Source: Succinatimonas sp. UBA7265
Lineage (GTDB): Bacteria > Pseudomonadota > Gammaproteobacteria > Enterobacterales > Succinivibrionaceae
Assembly (NCBI GenBank): GCA_002473165.1
Contig: DKSD01000059.1
Span: 1 to 64,000 of the forward strand
Reading direction: 5' to 3'
DNA length: 64,000 nt
Position 1 is the first letter of the stretch. Every line of letters begins with the position of its first letter. This document shows, piece by piece, positions 51,258 through 60,819 of the stretch. Made by a program: the position numbers and the translations under genes. Under the pieces are notes generated by a model. It saw only the letters and a list, made by a program, of their open reading frames with translations, was not told the DNA's origin and made no database searches.

Positions 51258-52052
51258 TTATTGCTGAACCTGCGGATCGCCTGAGCGAAGCACTCGCCCA
51301 AACCACAGCTGGTTGTAGGGTTCAAGGGAGGCGTTGGCCTGCTCCGGCGTCACCGTGAGCGTGCGCTGGAAGCTGCGCCATTCCTCCGTAGGCTCGCCGT
51401 CACGGAAATAACGAATGTCATCGGCGTAAGCGGCATCATCGACCGTGTATCCGTCCTCGACTACGTGCGGGCCGCGGCTTTCCAGGCACTTTACCGGCCA
51501 GTCGCCGCTTTTGGGGCGGTAGTTGCTGTCGGCAACTTCGATGCGGTGCCTGATATTCTGGTAAAAGTCATACCTGTAGGTGAGAGTGGAGCTGAAATTT
51601 GGCAGCGCCTGTTCAAGCGTGATCTTGCGGTAGGTTTTGTTTACCGGCGCTACCAGTATATCCGCGGCCTTGAGATCATAATCATCCAGCGGGCCGCCGC
51701 GGTAATCCATCTCATCGAAACCGCTGACATGCTGCTGCCGCCAGCCAAACGCCGCGCCTATAACATAAACCATCTCGGCAAGCGTCAGCGACGCAGGCGC
51801 CGCGATCACCCTTACGGTCTTGGGGCGCGCCCTGGTTAAGGTAATGCGCAGCTTGAAATAACGCTCCGCGGGGGCAAAGGGATATTTCCGAAACGACAGG
51901 ATCTGATTGAAAATGCGCTCTTGCAGCTCATCCTCGATGCCGCTGCGCAGCACGCCCTTGCCCAGGTTGATGCAGCTGTTCTCGACTTCATCCATGTCCT
52001 TAAAATTGTAATCGGTTCCGCGATCACCGGTGTCTTTGGCATCACTGTTCAT
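51258..52052 (-). CDS. pRiA4b ORF-3-family protein (one domain)
   Basis: 264 residues. The region 68-255 matches the PRiA4_ORF3 fold (PF07929): YFKLRITLTRARPKTVRVIAAPASLTLAEMVY, GAAFGW..HVSGF, YRYDFYQNIRHRIEV and CLESRGPHVVEDG. The WR usually seen after the first strand is VR. Function unknown; the family is found on plasmids, near transposons and in defence-rich regions. It lies 32 bp upstream of the glycosylase gene and 23 bp after a two-domain relative, all on one strand. Confidence 0.75.
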   Translation of the reverse strand: MNSDAKDTGDRGTDYNFKDMDEVENSCINLGKGVLRSGIEDELQERIFNQILSFRKYPFAPAERYFKLRITLTRARPKTVRVIAAPASLTLAEMVYVIGAAFGWRQQHVSGFDEMDYRGGPLDDYDLKAADILVAPVNKTYRKITLEQALPNFSSTLTYRYDFYQNIRHRIEVADSNYRPKSGDWPVKCLESRGPHVVEDGYTVDDAAYADDIRYFRDGEPTEEWRSFQRTLTVTPEQANASLEPYNQLWFGRVLRSGDPQVQQ

Positions 52053-52075
52053 GGCTGCTCCTTATTCCTTGTTTC

Positions 52076-53416
52076 TTATTCGCTGTCCTGTTTAGCTTTG
52101 GCCGTCTGTTTGCGCGGCCTGCCGCGCCCTTTTGCACCCGCCTTTTTGACAGGCTTTGCCGGAACGACGCAGGGATCACCCTCGTGAAGCTCTCGCCCGT
52201 AGAGGTTGGCGGCCACATAGGCCACCGCGCTGCTCACCTCAACCGGATCGATGTTGAGCGTGGCGTGGAACCGGTAATAATCATCAGAGGGGTTGCCGTC
52301 CTCGTCATCGGGCGGGAAGAATTTAGGATCGTCGCGGTAGGCTTTATCATCGAGGGACTCGCCGTCCTCAAAAGGATGCGGCCCCTGGCTTTTTATGCAG
52401 TAAACCGGGTAATGGCCGGCCTCGGGCTGGAAGTCGGCGTTCTGCAGCTGCACGATATGCTCATGGTAGTCGCCGTAGTCATAGACATAGCGCACCTTGG
52501 GCCCGCAGGTGCCGAAAAGATCCTGTACCGTAAGCGTGTCATACTCCGGGCTGTTTTCCTGATCCGAGTAAGAGAAATCATCAAGCTCCGACATCTCCAG
52601 CTCCTCCTCGGCCTCCGGGAAACCGTCGAGGTGATCCCAGCCCCAGCCTATGGCGTCGCGGATCACGCGGCAAAAATCCCTCAGGCTCAGTTCAGCGGGG
52701 ACGCACAGCACCCGGTAGAGCGTCGGGCGGGTGTATTTAAGCTGGATTTTGACTTTGAAGTAGCGCTCGGGCATGGGCGAGGCCTTTGAATCCCGCGCAA
52801 CCGCGTCTTTGAGCGGATCAAAAGAATCGTCCTCCCCATCATCGCCCAAGCCTTCCTCTTCAGGTTCAGGCTGCGGCTTGGCCGCGGCCTTTTTGGGCCT
52901 GGAGCTTTTCGCCTTTTTCTTAGGAGCCTCCGCGACCTTGGGATCGCCTGCCTTGAGCTTTTTGCCATATATGGATTTACCCATATCATCCGTCGCCTCC
53001 CCATAGGCCTCCCGGCCGCGGGCCTTTATGAGGTACAGCGGGTATTTGCCTTCCTCAGGGGTAAAATCGTCGATTTCCAAATCGATGGTATGGACACACT
53101 CAGAGCCGAAATCAAAGATGAAGGTGAAGCTGTCGCCTGCCGCCTTGAAGGCCTGCTCCAGCGTGATCTTGGAGTAGGAGGCGCTCATGACCGGCCCCAT
53201 AAAGCCGCCTGCGGGCCTTGCAGTGTCCAGCGCGTCATCGATCTCGGGGAAGGCGCACAGATGGCAGCCCTCTTCGCCGAAAGTCTCAACGATTAGAAAA
53301 GCCAGCCTCTCCAGGTTGAGTTCCGCCGGCGCGCAGATGGTGATGCTGCTGCGCGCCCCTTTAAGGCTGATCTTTACCTGATAGTAGCGCTCAGGCAGCG
53401 CTGATTTTTTGGCCAT
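52076..53416 (-). CDS. pRiA4b ORF-3-family protein (two domains)
   Basis: 446 residues containing two PRiA4_ORF3 domains: about 8-155 (YYQVKISLKGARSSITICAPAEL ... IKARGREAYGEATDD) and 215-400 (YFKVKIQLKYTRPTLYRVLCVPAEL ... AIGWGWDHLDGF ... CIKSQGPHPFEDG). They are joined by a Lys/Pro/Glu-rich linker (165-210), and a basic tail (VKKAGAKGRGRPRKQTAKAK) looks like a nucleic-acid-binding AT-hook-like end. The second domain is closer to the family consensus; the first is diverged. With the gene below it forms a three-domain set of unknown function. Confidence 0.75.
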   Translation of the reverse strand: MAKKSALPERYYQVKISLKGARSSITICAPAELNLERLAFLIVETFGEEGCHLCAFPEIDDALDTARPAGGFMGPVMSASYSKITLEQAFKAAGDSFTFIFDFGSECVHTIDLEIDDFTPEEGKYPLYLIKARGREAYGEATDDMGKSIYGKKLKAGDPKVAEAPKKKAKSSRPKKAAAKPQPEPEEEGLGDDGEDDSFDPLKDAVARDSKASPMPERYFKVKIQLKYTRPTLYRVLCVPAELSLRDFCRVIRDAIGWGWDHLDGFPEAEEELEMSELDDFSYSDQENSPEYDTLTVQDLFGTCGPKVRYVYDYGDYHEHIVQLQNADFQPEAGHYPVYCIKSQGPHPFEDGESLDDKAYRDDPKFFPPDDEDGNPSDDYYRFHATLNIDPVEVSSAVAYVAANLYGRELHEGDPCVVPAKPVKKAGAKGRGRPRKQTAKAKQDSE

Positions 53417-53458
53417 GGTTTTGCTCCTTGCTGTATGTTCAATCCCCTGCGGTGTTAT

Positions 53459-55303
53459 TCAGGATTTTACGCCCTCACTCTCCGCATCCGCGGTCTCCTC
53501 GCTCGCGCCTGAGCGCACCCTCGCAAACTGCGAGCGGTAGAGCGCGGCGTAGGCGCCGTCTTTTTGCATGAGCGCGGCGTGCGTGCCGCGCTCGGCCACC
53601 GCGCCGTCGTTTATGACCAGGATCTCGTCAGCGTCCATGATCGTGGACAGGCGATGGGCGATCACGATGGTGGTGCGGCCTCGCATCAGGGTGTCAAGCG
53701 CCTTCTGCACGACTTTCTCCGAGCGGTTGTCCAAAGCCGAGGTGGCCTCATCGAGGATCACCAAAGGCGCGTCCTTTAAGATCGCCCGCGCGATCGCAAG
53801 GCGCTGCCGCTGCCCGCCTGAAAGCCTCAGGCCGCGCTCGCCTATCTGCGTGTCAAGCCCCTCAGGCAGGCGCTTTACGAACTCGTCTAAACAGGCATCG
53901 TGCACGGCGCGCAAAAGCTCGTCCTCGCTCGCCCCCTCGCGGCCGCACAGCAGGTTCTCGCGCACTGTGCCCTCAAAGAGGAAATTGTCCTGGAACACCA
54001 CGGCTACCTGCGAGCGCAGCGATTTGAGATCGAGCGCGCGCAGATCCTGCCCGTCTATGGTTACGGAGCCCGAGTCGGGATCATAGAGCCTGGGGATCAG
54101 CGAGCACACCGTCGTCTTGCCGCCGCCTGAGTTGCCCACCAGGGCGACCTTCGTGCCGACTTTCACCTCAAAGCTCACGCCCTTTAGGATCTCGCGGCCG
54201 GCGCTGTAGCCAAAGCGCACGCTGTCAAAGGCGATCCCGTATTTGATCGCTTTGAGCTGTTTGTCGCTTTGGGCGCGCTCTTCAAACGAGGAGGTATTGA
54301 GGATCTGGTAGATGCGGTCGAGCGCCAGCAGCGCCTGCTGGACGTTGATGTAATTGTTGCCTATGCTCTTTATGGGGGTGTAGAGCATGATGAGCGCGGC
54401 GAGGAAGGCCACGAAGGCGCCTGAGGTGATCACGCCCGTTAAGATCAGGTGCATGCCAAAATACAGCACGCCGGCCACGCCCAGCGCGGTGATGAGGTGC
54501 ATGGACGGGGCCAGCCAGTTCGTGTCGCGCACCATCTTGATGTTCATCCGAAACAGGAAGTCCATGGTGGCGCTGAAGCGGCGGTACATGCGCTCGCGCA
54601 GGTTAAACGATTTGATGACGCGGCTGCCCTCGGCCGTCTCGTTGTAAAGCGTGGCGACCTTCGTGCTCTTCTTCATGGACTGGGAGATGATCTTCTTGAT
54701 GCGCTTGCGCACGATGCTCATGGGCAGCACGAGCACCAGCAGCACGCCGATGGCGAGGATCGACAGCTGCCAGGAGTTGTACAGCAGCACGCACACCAGC
54801 GACAGCGAGGAGAAGAACTTCGTCAAAAAAAGTTTGATGTTGGTGATAAGCCCGCCGGAGGCGGTGTCGGCGTCAGAGGAAAAGCGAAAGAGCACGCTGC
54901 CGGAGCTGTTGGCGTCAAAGAACGCCGTGTCCATGCTCAAAAGCTTCTTATACAGCGCCTGCTTGATGTCCACGGCGATCTTACCGCCCACCCAGCCGTT
55001 GATGAGCGCGGCGAAGTACAAAAGCAGCCCCTGCACCACCGTGAACGCGATGATGTAGAAAGGCACCATGGAGGCAAACTGCTGATCCTGCCCCACCATG
55101 ACCTTGTCCATAAACGGCTTTAAGAACGCGGTCATCACCGCGTCGAGCGCGCCGATGGGGATCGTAAGCAATATGCCCAAAAGCGCCCATAAGGCGTAGG
55201 GCTTTAAAAACCTCCAGAACTGCGCGTAGCCGCGGCGGAAACTGGTGACGGGATTGTCGGAAACCTCAGAGAGGATCAGCGGGGTCTTGGATGGAGATGA
55301 CAT
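53459..55303 (-). CDS. msbA: MsbA-type ABC exporter
   Basis: 614 residues: a six-helix exporter domain (about 30-330) and an ATPase domain (355-595) with Walker A GNSGGGKTT, signature LSGGQRQRLA, Walker B LVILDEATSALD and the switch His in VIAHRLSTI. Overall match to MsbA, which flips lipid A core to the periplasmic face. lpxK, often next to msbA, is not adjacent, so a different lipid or drug substrate is possible. Confidence 0.8.
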   Translation of the reverse strand: MSSPSKTPLILSEVSDNPVTSFRRGYAQFWRFLKPYALWALLGILLTIPIGALDAVMTAFLKPFMDKVMVGQDQQFASMVPFYIIAFTVVQGLLLYFAALINGWVGGKIAVDIKQALYKKLLSMDTAFFDANSSGSVLFRFSSDADTASGGLITNIKLFLTKFFSSLSLVCVLLYNSWQLSILAIGVLLVLVLPMSIVRKRIKKIISQSMKKSTKVATLYNETAEGSRVIKSFNLRERMYRRFSATMDFLFRMNIKMVRDTNWLAPSMHLITALGVAGVLYFGMHLILTGVITSGAFVAFLAALIMLYTPIKSIGNNYINVQQALLALDRIYQILNTSSFEERAQSDKQLKAIKYGIAFDSVRFGYSAGREILKGVSFEVKVGTKVALVGNSGGGKTTVCSLIPRLYDPDSGSVTIDGQDLRALDLKSLRSQVAVVFQDNFLFEGTVRENLLCGREGASEDELLRAVHDACLDEFVKRLPEGLDTQIGERGLRLSGGQRQRLAIARAILKDAPLVILDEATSALDNRSEKVVQKALDTLMRGRTTIVIAHRLSTIMDADEILVINDGAVAERGTHAALMQKDGAYAALYRSQFARVRSGASEETADAESEGVKS

Positions 55304-55369
55304 GCGCTCGTGCTAACAGAAAAATTTTTTGAAGTATAGCATGCGGCCTGAAACAGCCTGATTTTAAAT

Positions 55370-55401
55370 GACAAAGCCCCGGAGGCTCACGCCTCCGGGG
55401 C
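55370..55401 (-). terminator. Terminator of ackA
   Basis: An 11-bp stem (GCCCCGGAGGC / GCCTCCGGGGC) with a TCAC loop (55376-55401). In the ackA direction it is followed by TTTGTC, a weak U-tract; on the other strand ACTTTT follows. Confidence 0.75.
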
Positions 55402-55421
55402 ACTTTTAATCAGGTAAAAAA

Positions 55422-56645
55422 TCAGCGCCTGACGAACTTCATGGCCGAGCGGGCGATCACCAGCTCCTCGTTCGTCGGGATCATGAAGAGTTTGGCCTTG
55501 GAGGAAGGCTTTGAGATCACGCCGCCCTCATAGCCCAGGCGCCCTAAAGCCTTGAGGTTGAGATCGTCGTCGAGCTCGATGCCAAACGGCTCCTTTAAAA
55601 GCTCGCAGGTGAGCTTGCGGACTTCCCAGCTGTTCTCGCCGATGCCGCCTGCGAAGACGATGCCGTCGACATGCCCTAAAGGCACATAGTAGGAGGCGAT
55701 GAAGCGGGCCAGGCGGTAGCAGAACATGTCCATGGCGAGCTTGCACTTCTCGTCGCCCTTGTCATAGCCCTCGCAGATCGGGCGCATGTCGGAGGACACG
55801 CCGGAGAGGGCGAGCAGGCCGGACTTGTGGTTGAAGATCTCCTCGACCTCTTTAGGGGTCTTGTGAGCGCGCTCGCACAGGAAGAACACGACGGAAGCGT
55901 CGATGCTGCCGCAGCGGGTGCCCATGACGAGGCCGTCTAACGGGGTCAGGCCCATGGAGGTGTCGACGCACTTGCCGCCTTTGACCGCGGACACGGAAGC
56001 GCCGTTGCCCAGATGGCAGGTGATGAGGTTCACTTCCTCAGGCTTTTTGCCCATCATGCGGGCCGCTTCCTGGGAGATGTACATGTGGGAAGTGCCGTGG
56101 GCGCCGTACTTGCGCAGATGCAGATCGGTGTAGTACTCCTCAGGGATGGCATAGCGGTAAGCCTTAGGCGGCATGGTCTGGTGGAAAGCGGTGTCAAAGA
56201 CCACGACGTGCGGGATGTTCGGGAAGCTCTTGCGGGCGGCGCGGATACCCTGCAGGTGGGCGGGGTTGTGCAGCGGGGCAAACGGGATAACCTTGGCGAT
56301 GTTGGCCTCGACCTCGTCGTTTACGAGCGTCGGCTCGCTGTAGATGTCGCCGCCTTGCACGATGCGGTGGCCGCAGGCCACGATGGAATCGAGCAGCTCT
56401 TTGTCTTTGGAGAGGATGTTCTTGACCAGGAAGTCCAGGGCTTTCGCGTGATCGCCGCCCGGGATCGCCATCTTCTGCTTCTCCTTGTCGCCCTCAAATT
56501 TCCAGGAGATCCTGGCCTCGGGCAGGCCCATGGCCTCGGCCAGGCCGTTTAAGTAGATGCGGCCGTCTTTAGGATCGAGGATGGCGAATTTGACTGAGGA
56601 GCTGCCGCAGTTGATAACCAGCGCGGTTTCACCGTATTTGTTCAT
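55422..56645 (-). CDS. ackA: Acetate kinase
   Basis: 407 residues from the ATG at 56645 (MNKYGETALVINCGSSSVKF), the usual AckA start; the frame is open to 56825 but that part is not AckA. HRIVQGGDIY, FDTAFHQTMPP, YGAHGTSHMY and LGNGASVSAVKGG carry the substrate and phosphate sites. It interconverts acetyl phosphate and acetate with ATP formation, central to fermentation. pta is not adjacent on the downstream side, where the MsbA-like gene lies; the upstream neighbour is pdxH on the other strand. Confidence 0.97.
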   Translation of the reverse strand: MNKYGETALVINCGSSSVKFAILDPKDGRIYLNGLAEAMGLPEARISWKFEGDKEKQKMAIPGGDHAKALDFLVKNILSKDKELLDSIVACGHRIVQGGDIYSEPTLVNDEVEANIAKVIPFAPLHNPAHLQGIRAARKSFPNIPHVVVFDTAFHQTMPPKAYRYAIPEEYYTDLHLRKYGAHGTSHMYISQEAARMMGKKPEEVNLITCHLGNGASVSAVKGGKCVDTSMGLTPLDGLVMGTRCGSIDASVVFFLCERAHKTPKEVEEIFNHKSGLLALSGVSSDMRPICEGYDKGDEKCKLAMDMFCYRLARFIASYYVPLGHVDGIVFAGGIGENSWEVRKLTCELLKEPFGIELDDDLNLKALGRLGYEGGVISKPSSKAKLFMIPTNEELVIARSAMKFVRR

Positions 56646-56915
56646 AGCTGTTTTACCCTGATAACGCTTATCTGATATCGTGAACGTAAACAAAACAGGC
56701 CTCGCAGGGGAGGCTCTTGAGTGACACGATTTTAGCATTTTTGAACACCGCGGCCCTGAGATCGATCCCGTTTCCTTAACATTTGTCGATTTTTTAATGA
56801 AAAAATTTTCATAAAAAACGATCAAATGAAAGGAATTCTAAAATTTCAGCGATAAATCATCTCAGAGCGCAAAAAAGCCGCTTCGTGTTACATTCTCTCG
56901 CGGAGGGAAAAGATC

Positions 56916-57560
56916 ATGATTGATGTTTCAGGCTTAAGGCGCAGCTACTCGATGTCAGGGCTCGATGAGAAGGATCTGAGCGCCGATCCCGTGGATCTCT
57001 TCGAGAAATGGCTCAAAGAGGCCATAGACTCCGGGCTTTACGATCCCAACGGCGTCGTCGTGAGCACCGTCGACAGCGAAGGCCAGCCTTATTCGCGCAT
57101 GGTGCTGCTGAAAAACTATGATCACAAATCCCTGGTCTTCTACACGAACTTAGGCAGCCGCAAGGCCCGGCAGCTCAAAGGCAACCCTAAGATCTGCATG
57201 CTCTTCCCGTGGTTTTATCTGGAGCGCCAGGTCATGTTCCTGGGCACGGCCTCCAGGCTTTCGATTGCCGAGGATTTGAAGTACTTCCGCTCCCGCCCTC
57301 GCGGCAGCCAGATCGGAGCCTGGGCTTCGCACCAGTCGCACCTCGTCTCCTCGCGCGGCATCCTCGAGTCCAAGTTCCAGGAGATCAAGGAGCGCTTTAA
57401 GGCAGGCGAGATCCCCCTGCCCTCGTTCTGGGGCGGCTTTCGCGTGACGTTTAACACCGTGGAGTTCTGGCAGGGCCGCGAAAACCGCATGCACGACCGC
57501 TTCATCTACCATTTGAACGAAGATGGCAAATGGCAGGCCCCGGAGCGCCTGGCGCCCTAA
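56916..57560 (+). CDS. pdxH: Pyridoxamine 5'-phosphate oxidase
   Basis: 214 residues. FMN enzyme producing pyridoxal phosphate. RMVLLKNYDHKSLVFYTN and SRKARQLKGNP form the FMN/substrate site; GSQIGAWASHQS and PSFWGGFRV ... EFWQGRENRMHDR are the signature motifs. The ribosome site GGAGGGAAAA lies before the ATG. Divergent from ackA across 270 bp that must hold both promoters. Confidence 0.97.
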   Translation: MIDVSGLRRSYSMSGLDEKDLSADPVDLFEKWLKEAIDSGLYDPNGVVVSTVDSEGQPYSRMVLLKNYDHKSLVFYTNLGSRKARQLKGNPKICMLFPWFYLERQVMFLGTASRLSIAEDLKYFRSRPRGSQIGAWASHQSHLVSSRGILESKFQEIKERFKAGEIPLPSFWGGFRVTFNTVEFWQGRENRMHDRFIYHLNEDGKWQAPERLAP

Positions 57561-57592
57561 ACCGCACCTCACAGAGCGCAGGTTTCAAAAAA

Positions 57593-57626
57593 AATTTAAA
57601 AAGGCGCCGTCAGGGCGCCTTTTTTC
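57593..57626. terminator. Bidirectional terminator between pdxH and purU
   Basis: AAGGCGCC and GGCGCCTT around GTCAG (57601-57621), with an A-rich run on the left and TTTTT on the right. Confidence 0.88.
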
Positions 57627-57641
57627 AGATCACGGACTTCC

Positions 57642-58481
57642 TCAGAACACCACGGTCTTGTTGCCGTGGATGAACACCTTGTCGTCCAGCACCTTGTTCA
57701 CCGCGCGCAGCAGCACCATCTGCTCGACATCGTGCCCGGCCTTTGCCAGGGTATCGGGATCGTAGCGGTGGTTCACCTTGATGACATCCTGCTCGATGAT
57801 CGGGCCTTCGTCGAGGTTGTCCGTCACAAAGTGCGCCGTGGCGCCGATGATCTTCACGCCGCGGGTGAAAGCCTGGTAATAAGGCTTGGCGCCCATGAAG
57901 GCCGGCAGGAAGGAATGGTGGATGTTGATGAGCTTGCCCAAAGGGTAATGCCGGATGAATTTCGGCGAGAGGATGCGCATGTACTTGGCGAGGATCACGT
58001 AGTCAGGGCTGCACGCGTCTATGGCTTCCATGACTTTGACTTCCTGCTCCTCGCGCGGATAGTCGGCATTCTCGTAGCACTCAAAAGGCACATTGAATTT
58101 CTCGGAGAGCGCGCGCAGATCCTCATGGTTGCCGATCACTTTCACGATGTCGGCGTTGAGCGCGCCTGAATAGGCCTTCATGAGCAGTTCGCCCAGGCAG
58201 TGCGCTTCGCGGGTCACCAGCACGCACAGGCGGCGGCGGTGGCCGTCATCGAGCGACACGCGCGCGCCTTCAGGCAGTCTTGACCTGATCTCGGCGATGA
58301 TCTTCTCTGACTCGGAGAAATCGCCCTCGAGCACCGAGCGCATAAAGAATTTCGCGTCCTCATGGGAGGCGAACTGATCCTGGCGGATGACGTTGAGCCT
58401 GTGGTTAAAGCAGGTGTCGGTGATTTTGGCGATCAGGCCGGTGGCGTCAGCGCACTCGGTCAGCAGTATTCTTTTTTCCAT
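57642..58481 (-). CDS. purU: Formyltetrahydrofolate deformylase
   Basis: 279 residues. An N-terminal ACT domain (about 4-80: ILLTECADATGLIAKITD) precedes a formyltransferase-fold domain with LINIHHSFLPAFMGAKPY (catalytic His) and HFVTDNLDEGPIIEQD (catalytic Asp). It releases formate from 10-formyl-THF, balancing one-carbon pools. Single gene, divergent from gltA. Confidence 0.95.
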   Translation of the reverse strand: MEKRILLTECADATGLIAKITDTCFNHRLNVIRQDQFASHEDAKFFMRSVLEGDFSESEKIIAEIRSRLPEGARVSLDDGHRRRLCVLVTREAHCLGELLMKAYSGALNADIVKVIGNHEDLRALSEKFNVPFECYENADYPREEQEVKVMEAIDACSPDYVILAKYMRILSPKFIRHYPLGKLINIHHSFLPAFMGAKPYYQAFTRGVKIIGATAHFVTDNLDEGPIIEQDVIKVNHRYDPDTLAKAGHDVEQMVLLRAVNKVLDDKVFIHGNKTVVF

Positions 58482-58691
58482 AATTTAAGGTAGCTCAGTG
58501 AACTTGCGGAGAAATTTAACAGATGCGGACAGTGATTGTAGCATGAGAAAATGTGTGGTCCATCACGGTGCATCAGGCACTGCGCTAACCGCTGTTTTGG
58601 AAAACTCCCATGCTTGGATATATTGATCTTAAGCAATGCGCCGCGCCTTACCAAGGCAGCGCATCATCTTCTATACCGGGAGACAAACACT

Positions 58692-60005
58692 ATGTCAGCT
58701 CAGCAGGATCTGCCTACCCAGACCGGGTACGCAGTCTTAAACATTCCGGGCAAAGATCCGATTAAACTGCCGATCCTCAGGGGAACCATGGGGCCTGAGG
58801 TCATCGACATCCGCGCTTTGGGCAAGCAGGGTTACTTCACCTATGATCCCGGCTTTGTCTCAACAGCCTCATGCATGTCCCGTATTACGTTCATCGACGG
58901 CAACAAAGGCGTGCTGCTCTATCGCGGCTACCCTATAGATCAGCTGGCCACCAAGACGAACTACCTGCAGGTGTGCTACCTGCTCTTTAAAGGCGAACTG
59001 CCCAACAAGGAGCAGTACGCGGCCTTCGAGCACCGCATCAAGCGCCACACTTTGGTGCACACCCAGATGGAATCGCTGTTCCAGGCCTTCCGCCGCGACA
59101 GCCACCCGATGGCGGTGCTCTGCGGTGTCGCCGGCGCACTCTCGGCCTTCTACCACGACAGCATGGACATTTACGATCCGCAGCTGCGCGAGCTCACCGC
59201 CGTGCGCCTCGTCGCCAAGATGCCGACGCTGGCCGCCATGTCGTACAAGTACTCCATAGGCCAGCCTTTCGTGTACCCGCGCAACGATCTCAGCTACGCC
59301 GAGAACTTCCTGTACATGATGTTCGCCACCCCGTGCGAGAAGTACAAGGTCAACCCGGTCGTCGCCAAGGCCCTCGACAGGATCTTCATCCTGCACGCCG
59401 ATCACGAGCAGAACGCCTCGACCTCCTCCGTCCGCCTCGCCGGTTCCTCAGGCGCCAACCCTTACGCCTGCATCGCCGCCGGCATCGCCTCGCTGTGGGG
59501 CCCGATGCACGGAGGCGCCAACGAGGCCTGCCTGCGCATGCTCCAGCAGATCGGCACGGTCGATCGCATCCCTGAGTACATCGCGCGCGCCAAGGACAAG
59601 AACGATCCGTTCAGGCTCTTCGGCTTCGGCCACCGTGTCTACAAGACGTTTGACCCGCGCGCCCTCGTGATGCGCGACACCTGCCATGAGGTGCTCGACG
59701 AACTGCACATCACGAACAACCCGGCGCTCGAGGTGGCCACGGAGCTTGAGAAGATCGCGCTGCACGATGACTACTTCATCGAGCGACACCTCTACCCTAA
59801 CGTCGACTTCTACTCCGGCATCATCCTCAACGCCATCGGCATCCCGACGTCGATGTTCACCGTGATCTTCGCGCTGGCACGCACCATCGGCTGGATCTCG
59901 CACTGGAACGAGATGCAGACCATCAAGGACTCGCGCTTGGGCAGGCCGCGCCAGATCTACACCGGCAACGAGCTGCGCAACGTCAAAGCCCTAAGCCGCA
60001 GGTAA
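58692..60005 (+). CDS. gltA: Citrate synthase (type II)
   Basis: 437 residues from the ATG at 58692 (MSAQQDLPTQTGY) with GGGAG nine bases ahead; the frame is open to 58551 without similarity. The catalytic residues are in LHADHEQNASTSSVRLAGSS and FGFGHRVYKTFDPRA; the N-terminal domain with YDPGFVSTASC and YRGYPIDQLA is that of the hexameric, NADH-sensitive Gram-negative type. Condenses acetyl-CoA with oxaloacetate. Confidence 0.97.
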   Translation: MSAQQDLPTQTGYAVLNIPGKDPIKLPILRGTMGPEVIDIRALGKQGYFTYDPGFVSTASCMSRITFIDGNKGVLLYRGYPIDQLATKTNYLQVCYLLFKGELPNKEQYAAFEHRIKRHTLVHTQMESLFQAFRRDSHPMAVLCGVAGALSAFYHDSMDIYDPQLRELTAVRLVAKMPTLAAMSYKYSIGQPFVYPRNDLSYAENFLYMMFATPCEKYKVNPVVAKALDRIFILHADHEQNASTSSVRLAGSSGANPYACIAAGIASLWGPMHGGANEACLRMLQQIGTVDRIPEYIARAKDKNDPFRLFGFGHRVYKTFDPRALVMRDTCHEVLDELHITNNPALEVATELEKIALHDDYFIERHLYPNVDFYSGIILNAIGIPTSMFTVIFALARTIGWISHWNEMQTIKDSRLGRPRQIYTGNELRNVKALSRR

Positions 60006-60021
60006 GCGCTTTTGAGCCCTT

Positions 60022-60050
60022 AAACAGCCTTCTTCGCGGAGGCTGTTTTA
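60022..60050 (+). terminator. Terminator of gltA
   Basis: AAACAGCCT and AGGCTGTTT pair around a 9-nt loop; the stem's own T-rich arm is followed by TA. Confidence 0.75.
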
Positions 60051-60063
60051 TCTCAGGCGTTTT

Positions 60064-60134
60064 GCAGCGTTTTTGCAAAATTCCGCTCTCAAAGCCTGAT
60101 GCATCAAGGGATAAGGAACGATCCCGATATTTGA
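60064..60134 (+). repeat. 71-bp direct repeat, copy 1 (uninterrupted)
   Basis: About 60 of 71 positions match the copy at 60233-60303, with an identical core AAAGCCTGATGCATCAAGGG. It continues into a short tract with two ATGGATAC-type words (60143-60160). This copy has no insertion and serves as the reference for the empty site of the IS. Confidence 0.85.
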
Positions 60135-60232
60135 ATTTGTTTATGGATACACATGGATACGGCGGGAAACTCCACAGAGTGTCAGGCAGGCTCTTTGGAA
60201 TTTCAGCTCGACTGCGAAGCTCAATGCGTTCC

Positions 60233-60303
60233 GCAGCATTTGCGCAAAATTTTGGTCGCAAAGCCTGATGCATCAAGGGATGAGGAGCGATCCTGACATT
60301 TGA
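60233..60303 (+). repeat. 71-bp direct repeat, copy 2 (interrupted by IS200/IS605)
   Basis: Ends with CATTTGA exactly where the insertion begins; the matching continuation (ATTTGCATATGGATAC) resumes at 62058 after the element. Confidence 0.85.
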
Positions 60304-60415
60304 CATATATATAACGTCGCGGCGCAAGCCCATGATTTGAATCGCGGGTTAGCCGCGCCCCTCCTTTTTGTGTTTGCCCATTGCTTAAACATATATATTG
60401 CAGTATAATAGAGCC

Positions 60416-60814
60416 ATGGATCAATATTTCAGGACGGCTACCACCGTCTCCCTCATCAAGTATCATTTTGTCTTTTGTCCGAGGTATCGGCGCAAGATTT
60501 TCGACATCCCGCATGTGGAAGACCGTTTCAGGGAACTCACACAGCAGACGTGCAAGGAACTCAATATCGAAATCCTTGCGATGGAGTGCCGCCGCGACCG
60601 CGTTCACCTCTTTTTGAAGTGCCGGCCGCAGCAGTCCCCTGCCGGGATCATGAGGAAGATCAAAGGAGCTTCTTCCAGAGTCCTGCGGGACGAGTTTCCC
60701 GTGCTGAGCCACGCGCCCAGCCTCTGGACCAGAAACTATTTTGTTTCCACGGCGGGAGACGTATCCAGCGCCACCATACAGCGATACGTTGAGACGCAGA
60801 AAAAAAGGAGCTGA
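60416..60814 (+). CDS. tnpA: IS200-type Y1 transposase TnpA with altered HUH motif
   Basis: 132 residues from the ATG at 60416 (MDQYFRTAT); a TTG start 18 bp earlier is possible. The family features are clear: YHFVFCPRYRRKIF, a candidate catalytic Tyr at Y124 (IQRYVETQKK). The HUH motif reads R62-V-H64 (CRRDRVHLFL) where family members have HVH, a change explainable by one base (CAC or CAT to CGC). Loss of this metal ligand probably abolishes single-strand cleavage. The rest of the protein is well kept. tnpB starts 5 bp downstream. Confidence 0.88.
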   Translation: MDQYFRTATTVSLIKYHFVFCPRYRRKIFDIPHVEDRFRELTQQTCKELNIEILAMECRRDRVHLFLKCRPQQSPAGIMRKIKGASSRVLRDEFPVLSHAPSLWTRNYFVSTAGDVSSATIQRYVETQKKRS

Positions 60815-60819
60815 ACTGC

